64,000 bases of DNA from Chaenocephalus aceratus (Eukaryota > Chordata > Actinopteri > Perciformes > Channichthyidae), in assembly GCA_023974075.1 (NCBI GenBank), contig JAMFTG010000175.1:43501-107500 (forward strand), written 5' to 3'. The notes under the pieces were generated by a model. That model worked only from the letters and a program-made list of their open reading frames with translations, ran no database searches and was not told the origin of the DNA. Positions within the stretch are counted from its first letter, which is position 1. Every line of letters starts with the position of its first letter. Below are positions 1-11,883 of this stretch, piece after piece. A program made the position numbers and the translations under genes.

Positions 1-1061
1 GTCCAACATTTAAAAAAAAAAAATCTTACCGGCCCCCCTAGAGGATTTTCCAGTTTTAATTGCCATTGATAAAACGTTTTAAATGCCTGAGTTAATATAT
101 ATTTCTGTCAGTTTGATAATGTCTGATTTAGTTTCATACGTATTTCAGTTCTGAATTTACTTTACCGTGGACAAGCTCAAGGTAATTATACAATTTTCAT
201 ACTTTTTGTTTACTCATTCTAGACAAATCTACCGATGTAACTCCAAACAACATGCGTTGGTCAATGTATAATACTGTTTTCGACAAAAAGGAAACACATT
301 TTACTTTTTGTATCTTGTAAAGGAAAGCAATAAAATCTACCTAAATGTATCAGGTAAGTGATCAAAGTAATACCATACTGTTCCTGTATTTATACAGAAA
401 GTCAAAAGGTGAGATAATTTTCTTCTGATATCAGATTGACTCTAATGTAATCACACGTACTGTTTTAACAGTAGAACACTTTGCAAAACATAATAACATA
501 GCAGCAAATGTCTTCTTTTGATTCATGCTGTATCAGGTTGGTACAACGCTCTTTTTTCTTTTATTATGAACATGACAGCAGTGATATGTTCCTTTATAAA
601 TCCACTTCATTTACCCACCAGATCTCAGAGGACCAATCAGAGCCCTGCTAGAGACCACATGATCAACCAGGACGAAACTAACCAAAGAGAAAATGCTTCC
701 GTTCTTCAGGGTCAGCCTGAACATATATCTATGAGCCTGAATCCTTGAGGCGAAGTCACGCCCATCTACCTCCGGCCCATGGGACCCCGGAAGCGAAAAT
801 TGTACATTGAATTCAATGGAGAGAGAACACGTATCTTTTGATCCCGTTTGAATTGTGCCACGAACTACACATATGATGTTTGTCAATCTTAAACAATAAG
901 TTCCATGTCAAAAAAGTCACATTTTGTCGTAAAACTGTTGAAATATAAGACTATGAAAAATACGCGACTACAAAGACTACAAATCCCAAATCCCATTCTG
1001 GCTCGCGTAAGTGATGTCACAGGCGATAATGCTCCAAGTGGTTGCGACTCGTAATTAAAGC
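1..1061. other. AT-rich intergenic sequence, no gene seen
   Basis: I see no exon-like reading frame, RNA gene or clear repeat boundary here. Short open frames around 520-890 lack splice context and resemble no protein I recognise. Confidence 0.4.
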
Positions 1062-1183
1062 GAAGAAGAAGAAGAAGAAGAAGAAGAAGAAGAAGAAGAA
1101 GAAGAAGAAGAAGAAGAAGAAGAAGAAGAAGAAGAAGAAGAAGAAGAAGAAGAAGAAGAAGAAGAAGAAGAAGAAGAAGAAGA
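1062..1183. repeat. (GAA)n microsatellite
   Basis: About 40 uninterrupted GAA units on the plus strand. The poly-serine frame on the minus strand is a product of this repeat, not a gene. It directly abuts the 3' end of the LINE fragment at 1184-1773. Confidence 0.95.
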
Positions 1184-1773
1184 TCTCATAACTGATTTAT
1201 CCATCCATCCATCCATCTTCTCCCGCTTATCCGTGGTCGGGTCTCGGGGTAGCAGTTCCAGCAGAGAGCCCCAAACGTTCTTTTCCCTCATCAAGCAGCT
1301 CTGACTGGGGGGTCCCAAAGCGCTCCCAGGCCAGCGAAGAGATATAATCCCTCCACCTGGTCCTAGGTCTACCCCTTGGTCTCTTCCCAGCTGGACGTGC
1401 CTGGAACACCTCCCTAGGGAGGCGCCCAGGTGGCATCCTAACTAGGTGCCCGAACCGCCTCAACTGGCTCCTTTCGACGCGAAGGAGGAGCGGCTCAACT
1501 CCGAGTCCCTCCCTGATGACCGAACTTCTCACCTTATCTCTAAGGGAGACGCCAGCCACCCTGCGGAGAAAACCCATCTCGGCCGCTTGTATCCGCGATC
1601 TCGTTCTTTCGGTCATGACCCATCCTTCATGACCAGTAGGTGAGGGTAGGAACGAAGATGGCCCGGTAGACAGAGAGCTTTGCCTTCTGGCTCAGCTCCC
1701 TTTTCGTCACACGGTGCGGTAAAGCGACTGCAGTACCGCTCCCGCTGCTCCGATTCTCCGGCCCATCTCACGC
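1184..1773 (-). mobile_element. Non-LTR retrotransposon 3' fragment (reverse transcriptase C-terminus)
   Basis: The minus strand encodes the C-terminal end of a fish LINE polyprotein. The frame at 1227-1616 has the family's characteristic run of motifs: a leucine-rich stretch with HLVRMPPGRLPREVF, then GKRPRGRPRTRWRDY, then the WERFG region. A frameshift near 1300 moves the final LLPRDPTTDKREKMDGWMD segment into another frame. The element ends in ATGG-type tandem units (about 1198-1218), usual for this 3' end. The 5' part is absent and the reading frame is broken, so this is a dead, 5'-truncated copy. I cannot name the clade (Rex- or RTE-like) from memory with confidence. Confidence 0.75.
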
Positions 1774-3225
1774 TCCATTGTTCCCTCACTCGAGAATGAA
1801 TATACTTCCCAGATTATTATATCTGTTTCAGTCTCTCCCCCTCTATGTTCCAGTCTCGGTCTTTAAAATGATAGACAAGTTGATTTCCACATTTATATGG
1901 CAAAAGAAGAAGCCTAGGATTAAATTGAAGCTGTTAACATATTCAAAGAATGAAGGAGGCCTCAATCTTCCCAATTTGAAGTTGTACTACTGGGCAGCAC
2001 AACTGTGTGGTATGGTTGAATGGCTTACACAACATGGGGAGACGACTTGGTTTCAAGGGTGATGGAGATTGCAAAGAATGGGGACTTTAGGCGAAGCAAA
2101 CTGGATACAGGATTTAGGAAAGGACTTATTATAATAGACCAAATGTTTGAGGGTGACATTTTTTGTTCATTTAAACAATTACAAGATACATTTGGCTTAG
2201 GTGCTCATGATTTCTATATGATACTTGCAATTGAGAAATTATTTAATGTCACACAGAGAATGGAACACACTTAAGCGAACACCCTCTTCCATAGAGTTGT
2301 TACTAATAAGGATTATGAAAGAAAAGAGTGTCACAAAAATGGTATCACAAATATACAAATGTCTGCAAGGACACATGTCAGGGAATACTTTGGATCTTAA
2401 GGAACAATGAGATGAATGTTATTATTGATGACGACTCGTGGGAAGATGGGTGTGAAAGGGGACATCACATAACAAATAGCCCTTTGTGGAAAGAATTTAA
2501 TTGGAAAATAAAAACGAGATATTTTAGGACTCCTCTTATTGTTTCAAAATATAACGGAGCGTTAACAAATTTGTGTTGGAGGGACTGTGAACAGATTGGA
2601 GATCGGGACTGCCCGAAGCTGAAGTCTTTCTGGGAAGGGATTCGTACAGAAATATTGGCCATCTTGCATATTGACTCACCACGAGACGCACGATATTACA
2701 TTTTAGTAGTAGTCCCAGAAGGGGCTATGGATAAGACAAAGGGTTATTTGCTGCGTATCCTTCTCTTGGTTGCAAGAAAGACGATAACGACATCTTGGCT
2801 TAACCCACTGCCACCCACCCTACGTCAGCGACGAGACACGCTCCCGACGGCAAGACTCCAGATGAAGTCGGATGTGTTTGGAAATAGATGGACTCCAGTA
2901 ATCGATCATTTTGGGGTACAATTGTGAAAAGGTGCTGTAACGATATAAGGTTGGACTTGAACTAAGTCTAGTTTATTTAAATGTATTTAATACTAGTTGA
3001 GCATTACATTTTTATATTTGTATGTGTTTTTTTTAATTTATTTATTTTTTATATGTTTCTAGTTATTGTGCTTTTTATTATGTTTTTAATTATTGTTTTT
3101 ATTATCGTACTCCCATTGGGCTATTCACTATTGTAGCTACTGCCTGCCCTGTACAGCACTTTGGTCAGCCGAAGGTTGTTTTAAATGTGCTATATAAATA
3201 AATAAAGATTGAGATTGAGATTTGT
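1774..3225 (+). mobile_element. L1/Tx1-like LINE ORF2 C-terminal fragment, degenerate
   Basis: The plus strand encodes pieces of an L1-type ORF2 C-terminus spread over several frames. From 1778 there is the PRLLYLFQSLPLYVP segment, then FIWQKKKPRIKLK and GGLNLPNLKLYYWAAQL, which are typical of the post-RT region of vertebrate L1-like elements. The frame at 2328-2927 carries the later part, including a CPKLKSFWEGI segment and the basic ARKTITTSWLNPLPP tail. Frame changes near 2040, 2270 and 2400 break the protein. The 3' UTR follows and ends around 3190-3225 with an AATAAA-like stretch and short GAGATT repeats. A related 3' tail lies in reverse orientation at about 30468-30620. The 5' end is cut where the preceding LINE fragment begins. 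Confidence 0.75.
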
Positions 3226-3578
3226 GTGTTGCCGATGTAACTTTTAAGATACCATGATGTATAATTATCTGTGTTTGCCGAAGTGTAAGTAATCTTTTGT
3301 TTGTTTTTCTATCTCAACAATGTAAAATGTATCTGCATATGGTTGATAAACATTTTGTTCAAAAAAAGACACTGCAGCATACGAAGAGCAATCAGGAACC
3401 ACAGAGAAACAAATGCAATGTATATTGGAAACGGAAGTTGAGTTTTAACTTCTTCACACGGTCAGGGCTTCCTTCCCTTTTACACTAAGCTCACACACTG
3501 AGCAGCTTTTAACACGGCACGTTGTTTGCACCTTGGTTTAGATATCCTCTAATGATGAACACAGATAAGGTGTTAGCA

Positions 3579-3906
3579 CAGTGCTTCTCAAAGTGGTCCG
3601 TCAGCGCCCCCTAGTGGTCCGTGAGTATATTGGTAAAATTTCACATTTGAAATAAATACATTTATTTATAGTTTTTCGCACTCTCGCGGGAATATCTCCG
3701 CAATGGAACAAGCTTAAGTTTCACTTTCAATTGCATGATATAGCCCAGATAAGCACCTTCATCACACATGGTGCCACTTGTTTGTACCATTTTCAGGCGA
3801 TTTGTAAAAAATTATGTGTTTTTGGATATTTGTGGAGTTAGGTGGTCCGCGAGTGTTTTTTTATTGGTTAAGTGGTCCTTGGTATGAAAAAGTTTGAGAA
3901 ACACTG
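3579..3906. mobile_element. hAT-type non-autonomous element (MITE), 328 bp
   Basis: The ends are inverted: CAGTGCTTCTCAAAG on the left and TTTGAGAAACACTG on the right. They are flanked by a perfect 8 bp direct repeat, TGTTAGCA, at 3571-3578 and 3907-3914. An 8 bp duplication with CAGTG termini is the hAT signature. No transposase frame is present. Confidence 0.85.
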
Positions 3907-3914
3907 TGTTAGCA

Positions 3915-6898
3915 TATCCTTGATGCTTCTCTAAAGGCTGCTGCATAAAGCCTTTCCAGAAGAAATAAAGTGCACACAGTTTTAAGAAGGAGATACAATT
4001 GCAGGCGTCATTCTCACTTTATAATCCGTGGGCCTTCTCACCAATATTTGATATGAAAATGTGTGTAACAGCTTTAACCAAATAGTTGAAACGCAGTGAT
4101 GGAGTGTTACTGGAGGAATTCAAGTTTAAGTGTAGAAACAACCTGCACAGGAAGTCTCTCAGTCTCTTTACCAGAAGTGAATGTGAAGAGAGACGAAGTC
4201 CAGCCCCCTCCTCGAGATGGACTCTGCTTTAAGGGAGCAACATTTCATATCTATATCATTAGTAATAAAGCAATCATTTCAATACAGAAAATATGCTTTT
4301 TCTAGGTGCAACATTTGATCCAGAGTCGAACAAAGATTATGTTAATTCCATAAAAATGGTCGACATAAATAAAACCACGACACTTCAGTAGCTGTGTGGT
4401 TTTAAATGTGGTGGGTAGTCAAAATGGAAAGCTTCCACTTCCATGCGTCAGTGCTAAGCTAAGGAAGTGAACCGTAAGCAGTCGAGTGTTTCGTTATACT
4501 AGTCTTTCCTGTGAAGTGTCATGCTGTGAGTCATTCAAAGGAGAGGATGTTCAAAAATGGCGTTTATTTAAAAAAACAAAACAAGAAGACCACCATGCTG
4601 ACTTCTGCCTACTGCACAGAAACATCGTAGATAGAAAATGGCGTTGGACATTCGTTGACACAAAGCTCCTTATTAAAATAAATAAATACAATATCCTCCC
4701 CGAATCAGTTTCTCTTCACAGGAACACAGAAACCCGTCCCACCGCCACACACCAGAACAAAGTCAGAGAACATTTAGCTTAAACTCCACACGGTGTCATA
4801 CAGACGTTAAGCATCAGATTCAGTGTCACGTAACAATTACACACACATGTCAGTCGTGCTCAATGCTCACTAACGTAGGTAAATATAACTGGAAAGGAAA
4901 AAGCTGCCGTGGTTATTCCGGTGCTTTTATACAATCAGTGCCTTCACTGAGGGGGTGACCTCTGGGAGAGTCACGTCACAGAATAAATATATATATTAAA
5001 GAGGAGTGTTACAGTAATGCCGAATTGTAGTCCCAGGCCCAGTTAGCATTTCATTAGCCGTGGGATTCCTCTGCAGATTTCCAAAGCTTTTCTCATAGAA
5101 TTTGTTATTTATTTGAGAAATAATGAGGTTGAATTAAGTGTTGTACTTGTTGTTCTTCCTTAGAAATTGCATGCAGATGAGAAGACAGATATTGTCATGT
5201 CTGTGCTTCAAGTATAGTACCGCGAGGCGATTAGCTTAGCATAAAGCTAGTAAACAGCTATCAAATTATTATGTGTACACCACCTATCAACATTTCTACG
5301 GTTTATTGATAAGGACATTGAGATACAGCAATGCCAAATGTTGTTTGTGCTATAACTATGTATTGACAAACAACTGTTTATCGTGAAAGCTAATACAAAT
5401 CCCTCTACGACCATCACTTGTCATTTTTGCAAACGGTTTTTCTTTGTAGCAGGATTGGAAATCTGCTGTGCATGCAAACCCACGGTAAAACAATAACAAC
5501 AACAAATCTGGGCTGGCGTACAACACATAAAAACAAAAGCAAATGTTCATTTTGACAATATGGACACAATACAAATTCTCGTCAGTCATCAGTCCTTATT
5601 TAAATAAAATAAAAGTGTCTTCCAGAGGGCACGTATTCAAACTGAACCAGCCCAAAATGAAAATGTGCGACCCGTTACCCTCCATTAAACAAGGAAGGAC
5701 CCTAACCGCCTTGTTTATCTTCCTAATGCGGTGACAGGAGAGCTGCACCTGTAATCTTATTCCACACATGTCCTTCCCACGGAGAACATGGAAATCATAA
5801 ACCATGAGAAATGCTGGTGTGAGGAAATGTGCGACAAATCTGGATGTGCTTCTCGAGAGAGGAAACTACACTGAGCAGAGACGCCGGATGCTTTTCTTTT
5901 AAGTTTAAAAGCTTAGCGGCCGTCAGTGACTGGTTATAAGTCGGCCGGTTCTTAGCTTGGCTCAGTTTCACTCGCTGTCCTCGGGGTAATCCTCACTATA
6001 CGCTAGCCGTGGCTTCTCGTGTTTTCTCCACCTGACATTAGAGTGAGGAAACAGCTATGCAGAATAACTCGTGAATATTTAAGCAGCCTGGGAAGTCACC
6101 TCGTCGGTTTAATTGGATCTCTGCGGCGGTGCTGAGGCTGTTTAACCAAATCCTCTCGTCGAAGTCTAACGTCTACTTGTGTCGTGTGGCGACAGCTTAT
6201 GACTTTTGTGGATTGCAGAAATGTAAATGTTTCAACGTGTAATGCCAACATGGTCCCAAAGAAATAAAGAGAACGGACTAACGTGTGACAGGGTGTAGAG
6301 ATGAGAAGGGTTGTTAGCGGCAACAGTCTAAAACACACACTGAGCTTCTAGACTTTCACAGCTTAGCGATCGTAGCATTACAATTACCACTCTATTGGAG
6401 GAATATCACAGTTTAAGTGACAAACGATATTTTAGTTTTAATCAAATTCGACACAAATGGAAATAGAGCTTTTCCTCAGCACGAGTGGTGTAATCTGAGT
6501 TGATGTGATGCAGATGTTCTGTCAGTTTTCTGCAACTCACACTTAGACTGGTGTCGGAAAAGCTTTTCCAGAGGGTCTCCTACATCGAGAAAGGTGTGTC
6601 CCTTTGGTCAGATTAAGTCTTATTCCACATTGGGGTTATTTTAACATATTTGTTCACAGATAAAACAAGCAGTTGTTCACCAGCGCTCATCAGCTAAACG
6701 AAACACAGAGATGGAGAAAAGATTAACAAGAGCAAAACTAAAAGTACAAATCCAACTGTAAGTCAGCATTCCCCATCGTGTGTCAGTTCAACATGAAGCA
6801 GGCGGGAAGAGGAACTAAGTATTGCACTGGTTTGGTGTGAGTCAATGGATGGGCGGTCATCATATAAATAACAACAACAAGAACCAAACAGTTTTTAC
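3915..6898. other. Intergenic or leprotl1 3' UTR, no further gene seen
   Basis: No coding exon can be supported. Part of this interval, next to 6968, must be the 3' UTR of the minus-strand leprotl1, but I cannot place its polyadenylation site with certainty. A short (AAT)n tract lies just outside it at about 6899-6931. Confidence 0.4.
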
Positions 6899-6899
6899 C

Positions 6900-6931
<32 letters not shown>

Positions 6932-6967
6932 TGTAATGCTAATAAAAACAGTGCAGACTCGGCTGGT

Positions 6968-8741
6968 TTACCACTGCTGCCAGCTGAAGTCGTCGTTGGA
7001 TCCGAACACGATGAAGAAGCCCAGGATGGTGCTGAAGATCACCATGTTCCCCGTTAGCACGAGCGCACACGCCCCCCAGGCGATCTGAGGACAGACGCAT
7101 CGATAATTCACGTTAACAAATGCTGCGCTGAATGCTGCCAGGCTTCAGCGCATATTGAGGGCAAAATCTACCGGGTTCAACAGCAAGAGTTCACAGAATC
7201 ACTTCCACGCTGTTGTTGTGTTCAGAGTGAGACAGCGGCTAAATGCTAACCATGTCAAACTGCAGCCGGTACCTCCGTCTCTCAGGGCTTCTGCTCTGTG
7301 GCCAAACGTGTTTTTTTACAGTCATTTTTGTTCATCCACGATCTGGTTTGACTGTTTTTTCCTCAATGGGATAGGGCTGTTTGTATATCACGTAGTCCTG
7401 TTGTGTTATAAAGTAAGACTTATCTTAAAATGGAAAAAGTTCTTGAAGGTTTCGAGTAAATTGGGTCATGCTTAATTTAACAACTTAAAACACCCAGTTA
7501 CACTCTGTACATGTTTATGAGGTGTTTTGTGAGTCATGTCTTTACCCGACTGCATGTGGAGTGAGCAGAGGACCAGATAGAAATACAGCAATTGTGTTTG
7601 TGTACTATTGTGAAATGCACTGAGGGGCTTCTGTGACTTACTACTGCAGCTCTGGCGAAGATGATGGGCAGGCCGAAGGCTGAGATGACGATGCCCGTCG
7701 TGAGGAAGAGGGCCAGCTCTTTGCAGGCGTTGCTGGCCGAGTCTGTGTCGTCCACCACCCTCCGAGAGATGCAGTACGGGATGGGGGACAGGATGTAGAA
7801 GAACAGGAGGAACAAAGGCCAGTATTTACTGTAGAAAGAGGGAAAAAAGAAGCATAAGTTAGTCATTTAAAGGTAGGGTAGGTAAGAATGGAGAAACCAG
7901 CTCGAGTGCGCTAGAATTTGAAAATACAACCGAGAAATCTGCCCACTTCCTTACAGAGCCCCTCCTCCAACACACACGGACGCGCACATGACCAATGAGG
8001 GCACGAGATAAGTTTGTGCCCCGATGGAAGGCTGACAGGCAGGTAGGCCATCCAGTTACTTTAGCCGGACGGCTCAGATGATTGGTCGTGCTTTCTACAG
8101 CGCCACGGCTTCCACAGATGATGTTTTGTTATGTATTTATTGTCAAAGCATTTAATATATTCATTGCTATCGGGATGTTAAGAGCATTCCATGGAATATA
8201 ACAAGTGTATCTGAAGTAAATTACCTACCCCACCTTTAAGTGGACATTATGAACACGAACAATCCGAGAGGAATGCGTCTCGAAAGTGGTGGTACATATA
8301 TGTGTAATAAAAGTGCTGAGGAAAACTGGAACAAAGATGGTGACTGTCTGCAGAAGATACACAAACAAAAGCCTTCAAATTGTGCCGGAATAAATTTGTT
8401 TATCAAAGCTTGTATATTTCAACAATACTGCCATCATTTTGATCACTGTAATTGTGATATTATTTGTTTTACTGTTTCATCTCTACCTCAGGGTTATCCA
8501 CCATAAATATAAAATGAAGGACACAACTACATGAACAGCTAGATATCAGAATATAATTTCAAAGTGCCGTACAATTAAAACAAACAAAACATTATATAGT
8601 GCATTGAAAACAGTTATATTGGAGCCCCCAGGCAGGTTAATCCGACCGTGCTCCACACCTGCATCTCAAGCTGTAAACCTATGATGGGATCACCCAGAGT
8701 GCATGTGTGTGTGAGTGCCAAGTGTGAAAGAGCTCCCCCCC

Positions 8742-8807
<66 letters not shown>

Positions 8808-10997
8808 GGCTCACATGGTGTGTGATGGTGATACTTACTCGTACACAGGGAGGGCGCATCCTAGCATGAGGAACATGAGGCCGATGGCCCCCCCGAAGGA
8901 TAGGCTGATGAGAGCTAAGAGCAGAGAGGAAGAGGGGAGGGTATTAAGCATTTCACTACCCTGCAGACTACAAAGTCATTACAACTAGCTGCACCTTTAC
9001 ACATCAATCCATCAATAATTATAATCAAAACATATCATATATATTACTCTGAAATTTGCTAATCTGCATAATGAGTACTGAGTATACCAAAAGTCTGAAC
9101 AAACATTGTTTCGATGCTTATACTTTTGTACTTTTACTTGAGAAACATTTGCAAGAGAGTAGATATACTATAGATGACCATTACATGTATGTATGTATGT
9201 ATGTGTAATGTGTATTTGTAAAGCGCTTTGAGAGTCATTGATAAAGCGCTATAATAAATATAAGGATTATTATTATTATTATTATTATACTCTGGTACAA
9301 GTAAAATTCCTGCATTGCAAAAGTCTAGTAGATCTAATTTGACTAAAGTACAAGATCTGAGTACTTCTTCCACATCTGCAAGTACCTCAACATTTTACTT
9401 CCAATACTTGAGTACATATACTATATTACTATCCACCACCACTGCCATCACATCCTTGCAGCTTCTCATGTGATGAATCAGCTGATTTAACGTGTACCAG
9501 CTTCATTTGCAGTCTAAACCGGGTCATTAGGAACTCTGGGAGCATTACAGTGAGTTTACATGCTGGGTTATCAGAACATAATCCCGGCAGATCACTGCAG
9601 AAAGCACAGCATCTCAATCAAGCTAGGGTGCAGCTAGCATTAGCATTATAACGGTGTCTACCTAACCACGTTATTACACTGTTACAAGAGGAGGGGGAAT
9701 ACAATACACCATCGTTATGTAACATGACATAGCTGCTTGAGTGTCAAATAACGTTGTTGTGCATTTCATTGTGTTGCTGTGGATTTTCCTGGGCAAATGA
9801 ATAAAGGCTAAAATGCTAACGATTCTGCTGCATGGATGTATCAAGAGAACTGGATACCCCGTTCATTGCTATGAGAGTTACTCAGTAGCGCGTGAAGCTC
9901 AAAATAAAGGGACAGTAGATTCAGAAAGTACCCGGATCATCAGGGGACACGGGCCCATTGAGCATGCGCAGTTGAGTTTCCCCTTAACCCCGCCTTCTAT
10001 ACCCATGCTCTTGGCTCAGTAACATTAATTGAAAGAGAAAATAACTCTGGATTCAGTTTTAAAAAATAGAAATACAATAATACAATAACCAATAACTCAC
10101 CTTAACTTGTTCTATTATGAGTTTTTGTTAATGAAATGTTCTAGTTCATGTTCAAAAAGTATATTTTCCTTGTAAAGAAAACGTGTTTTTGGATTTGTTT
10201 AAAATATTTATGAATGTAATTGTACATTTCAAATCAAATCAAGTTTTATTTATATAGCACATTTATAAACGATTTTTGGTCGAGCCATAACATATAATAG
10301 AATTAGCCTACAGTAGAGACACTTTACAGCAAATACAACGACACAGATTGTTCAGAATATCAGTATGAGAAAAAGGACACCCTCTGTCCTTAGACCTGTC
10401 CTAGACCTCACATCGTACAAGGAAAAACTTCCAGAGAAAACCCCACAGTTTAAGGGGAAACAATGTGAGAAACCTCAGGGAGAGCAACAGAGGAGGGATC
10501 CCTCTCCCAGGACGGACAGACGTGCAATAGATGCCGTGTGTAAATCGAAGAGATAATACATTTTACAGCATGTTAGGAAATGCATGTGTCTGTAATAAGA
10601 AGATGAATCCACGAGGATGTCAGCTACAATCCTGAGGAAGCCATCAGGGAAGCAGCATGACGAGACCCAAGGCAGGACCGCAGAGACAGGTTCAGCCACG
10701 ACGGCCACGACCCGTATGTATATTTATTATTTATGTATAGATGTCGCAATTGTACAAAGCTTTGGCAATACTGTATGTCATTATGGTCATGCTAATAAAG
10801 CTATTTCAAGTTTTAGTTGTATCATTGTTTTGTTGTTTAATGGTTCTCTGATCCAACCCTTTTTGTTGGTTTTTAACTTTTTAGTTTTTATTTCTGTTCC
10901 TTCCTATTTTTACTCATTGTTACTGTTATGTATATTGTCTTGCTCTGTAAAGCATTTTGGGCAGCATAGTGCATGCAAGGTGCTAGATAAATTAAGT

Positions 10998-11035
<38 letters not shown>

Positions 11036-11306
11036 AGAGTACTTTGGGCCAACATGACGTCACGGCCGTTGTAGTACCACCATTTGGCCACTACGTCATT
11101 CAAACATTCGGCTTCAACGGCCGGCTTGGCATGCTACACCGGCCCTGCTGCTAACTCCTTCTTCGCTACAGTTAGCTAGCTGGACGTGGAAAACGCATCC
11201 ACCTTTCTACAGGATGATGGGTCAAAGTGGCGTTAACTGAGCCGGAATGAAGAGGCTTTCTAGAGGGAATGAAAAGTGGAATTGGCTTACCTTTAATCCC
11301 AGCCAT
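6968..11306 (-). CDS. leprotl1: Leptin receptor overlapping transcript-like 1 (LEPROT/VPS55 family)
   Basis: Four minus-strand coding exons: 11306-11291, 8914-8839, 7828-7642 and 7084-6968. All junctions are GT-AG and the phases agree (16, 76, 187 and 117 nt), giving 131 aa, the size of vertebrate LEPROTL1. The protein starts MAGIKALISLSF and ends [12 protein letters not shown]; that C-terminus separates LEPROTL1 from LEPROT. Four hydrophobic segments are visible at about residues 7-29, 33-51, 69-88 and 97-118, with the conserved loop [18 protein letters not shown] between the second and third. The family acts in Golgi/endosome membranes and affects sorting of surface receptors such as leptin and growth hormone receptors (family knowledge). 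Intron 2 carries a TTAA-type MITE and a CA repeat; intron 1 carries further repeats. The start codon faces that of srp72. The gene appears intact. Confidence 0.97.
7871..8235. mobile_element. TTAA-flanked MITE in leprotl1 intron 2, 365 bp
   Basis: Terminal inverted repeats AGGTAGGGTAGGTAA (left) and TTACCTACCCCACCT (right) match at 14 of 15 positions and are bordered by TTAA at 7867-7870 and 8236-8239. TTAA target sites are used by piggyBac- and Kolobok-type elements. It contains no coding frame. Confidence 0.75.
8743..8807. repeat. (CA)n microsatellite in leprotl1 intron 2
   Basis: About 30 CA units with one A interruption, lying about 30 bp from the donor side of leprotl1 exon 2. Confidence 0.95.
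9112..9444. repeat. Dispersed repeat with (ATT)n and 3'-tail motif in leprotl1 intron 1
   Basis: The outer sequence has the 'acttttacttga / gagtacttcttcca' composition and a CCACCACTG right end, seen again in the snapc1-like intron and at 58.1-59.3 kb. Inside it, 9195-9290 carries a 'tgtaaagcgctttgag ... aaagcgctat' tail followed by (ATT)n, the kind of 3' end seen on fish L2-like LINEs and SINEs. This looks like a retroposon tail nested in a hAT-like MITE. Confidence 0.5.
10230..11034. repeat. Dispersed repeats in leprotl1 intron 1, with L2-like tail and (ATT)n
   Basis: The stretch at about 10230-10700 begins with 'ttttatttatatagcacattta' and includes a 'gggatccctctcccaggac' segment common in fish interspersed repeats. 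At about 10900-11034 a 'ctgtaaagcattttgggcag' tail ends in 12 ATT units, as in L2-like 3' ends. The class of the first part is not certain. Confidence 0.45.
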
Positions 11307-11883
11307 TTCTCCTGGACAAAAGCTCGACTCACAGCCCTGACGAATGACAACAGTGCCCCCCCTCCGAGTGAAGCCGAGAGATGACGAGTCCGACCGAACC
11401 TCCGGCAGTGCTGCCTTCAAGAGCTAGAATAAAGTTCGGAATTATGATACTATCACAGAAATAACCTGATTAAATAAAGGTGAATTATTGTTTGTAGTTT
11501 TATTGTTGATTGTCAATGAGAGGGGAATAGGTTTCCGGCAATTACAACTTTGACATAAATCGGTGTCGGACACTAAGAAAGTCTTTATTATTATGAGGCA
11601 ATGTATAAACGATGTTACTACTAACTGCCTACTATGGCAGCTCGACGAAAGCCTCACTTTTCACGTTGGCTATGAAGGCATAATTTGCCCGAATGTAACA
11701 ATTATGTGTAACACACATATAGAATTATTATTATTATAGAATGAAGTCGTGGTCAATCATTAATAATCTTTTTGAGTATTCATTTAAATTAAATAAATAA
11801 ATAAAATAAATATACAGAATTCTTGTTTACCTGGATGTGTACAGCTTCTACTTCCGCAGACTCTGTGAGCCCATTCAGCGAAG
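11307..11883. promoter_or_regulatory. Divergent promoter region of leprotl1 and srp72
   Basis: The two start codons face away from each other with 577 bp between them, so both 5' UTRs and core promoters should lie here. I see no convincing TATA box positioned for either gene. The arrangement suggests a shared housekeeping promoter, but this is inferred from position only. Confidence 0.45.

Noticed and set aside
1055..1318. Poly-serine frame on the minus strand
   Set aside because: It is the (GAA)n tract read in one frame, joined to the LINE fragment.
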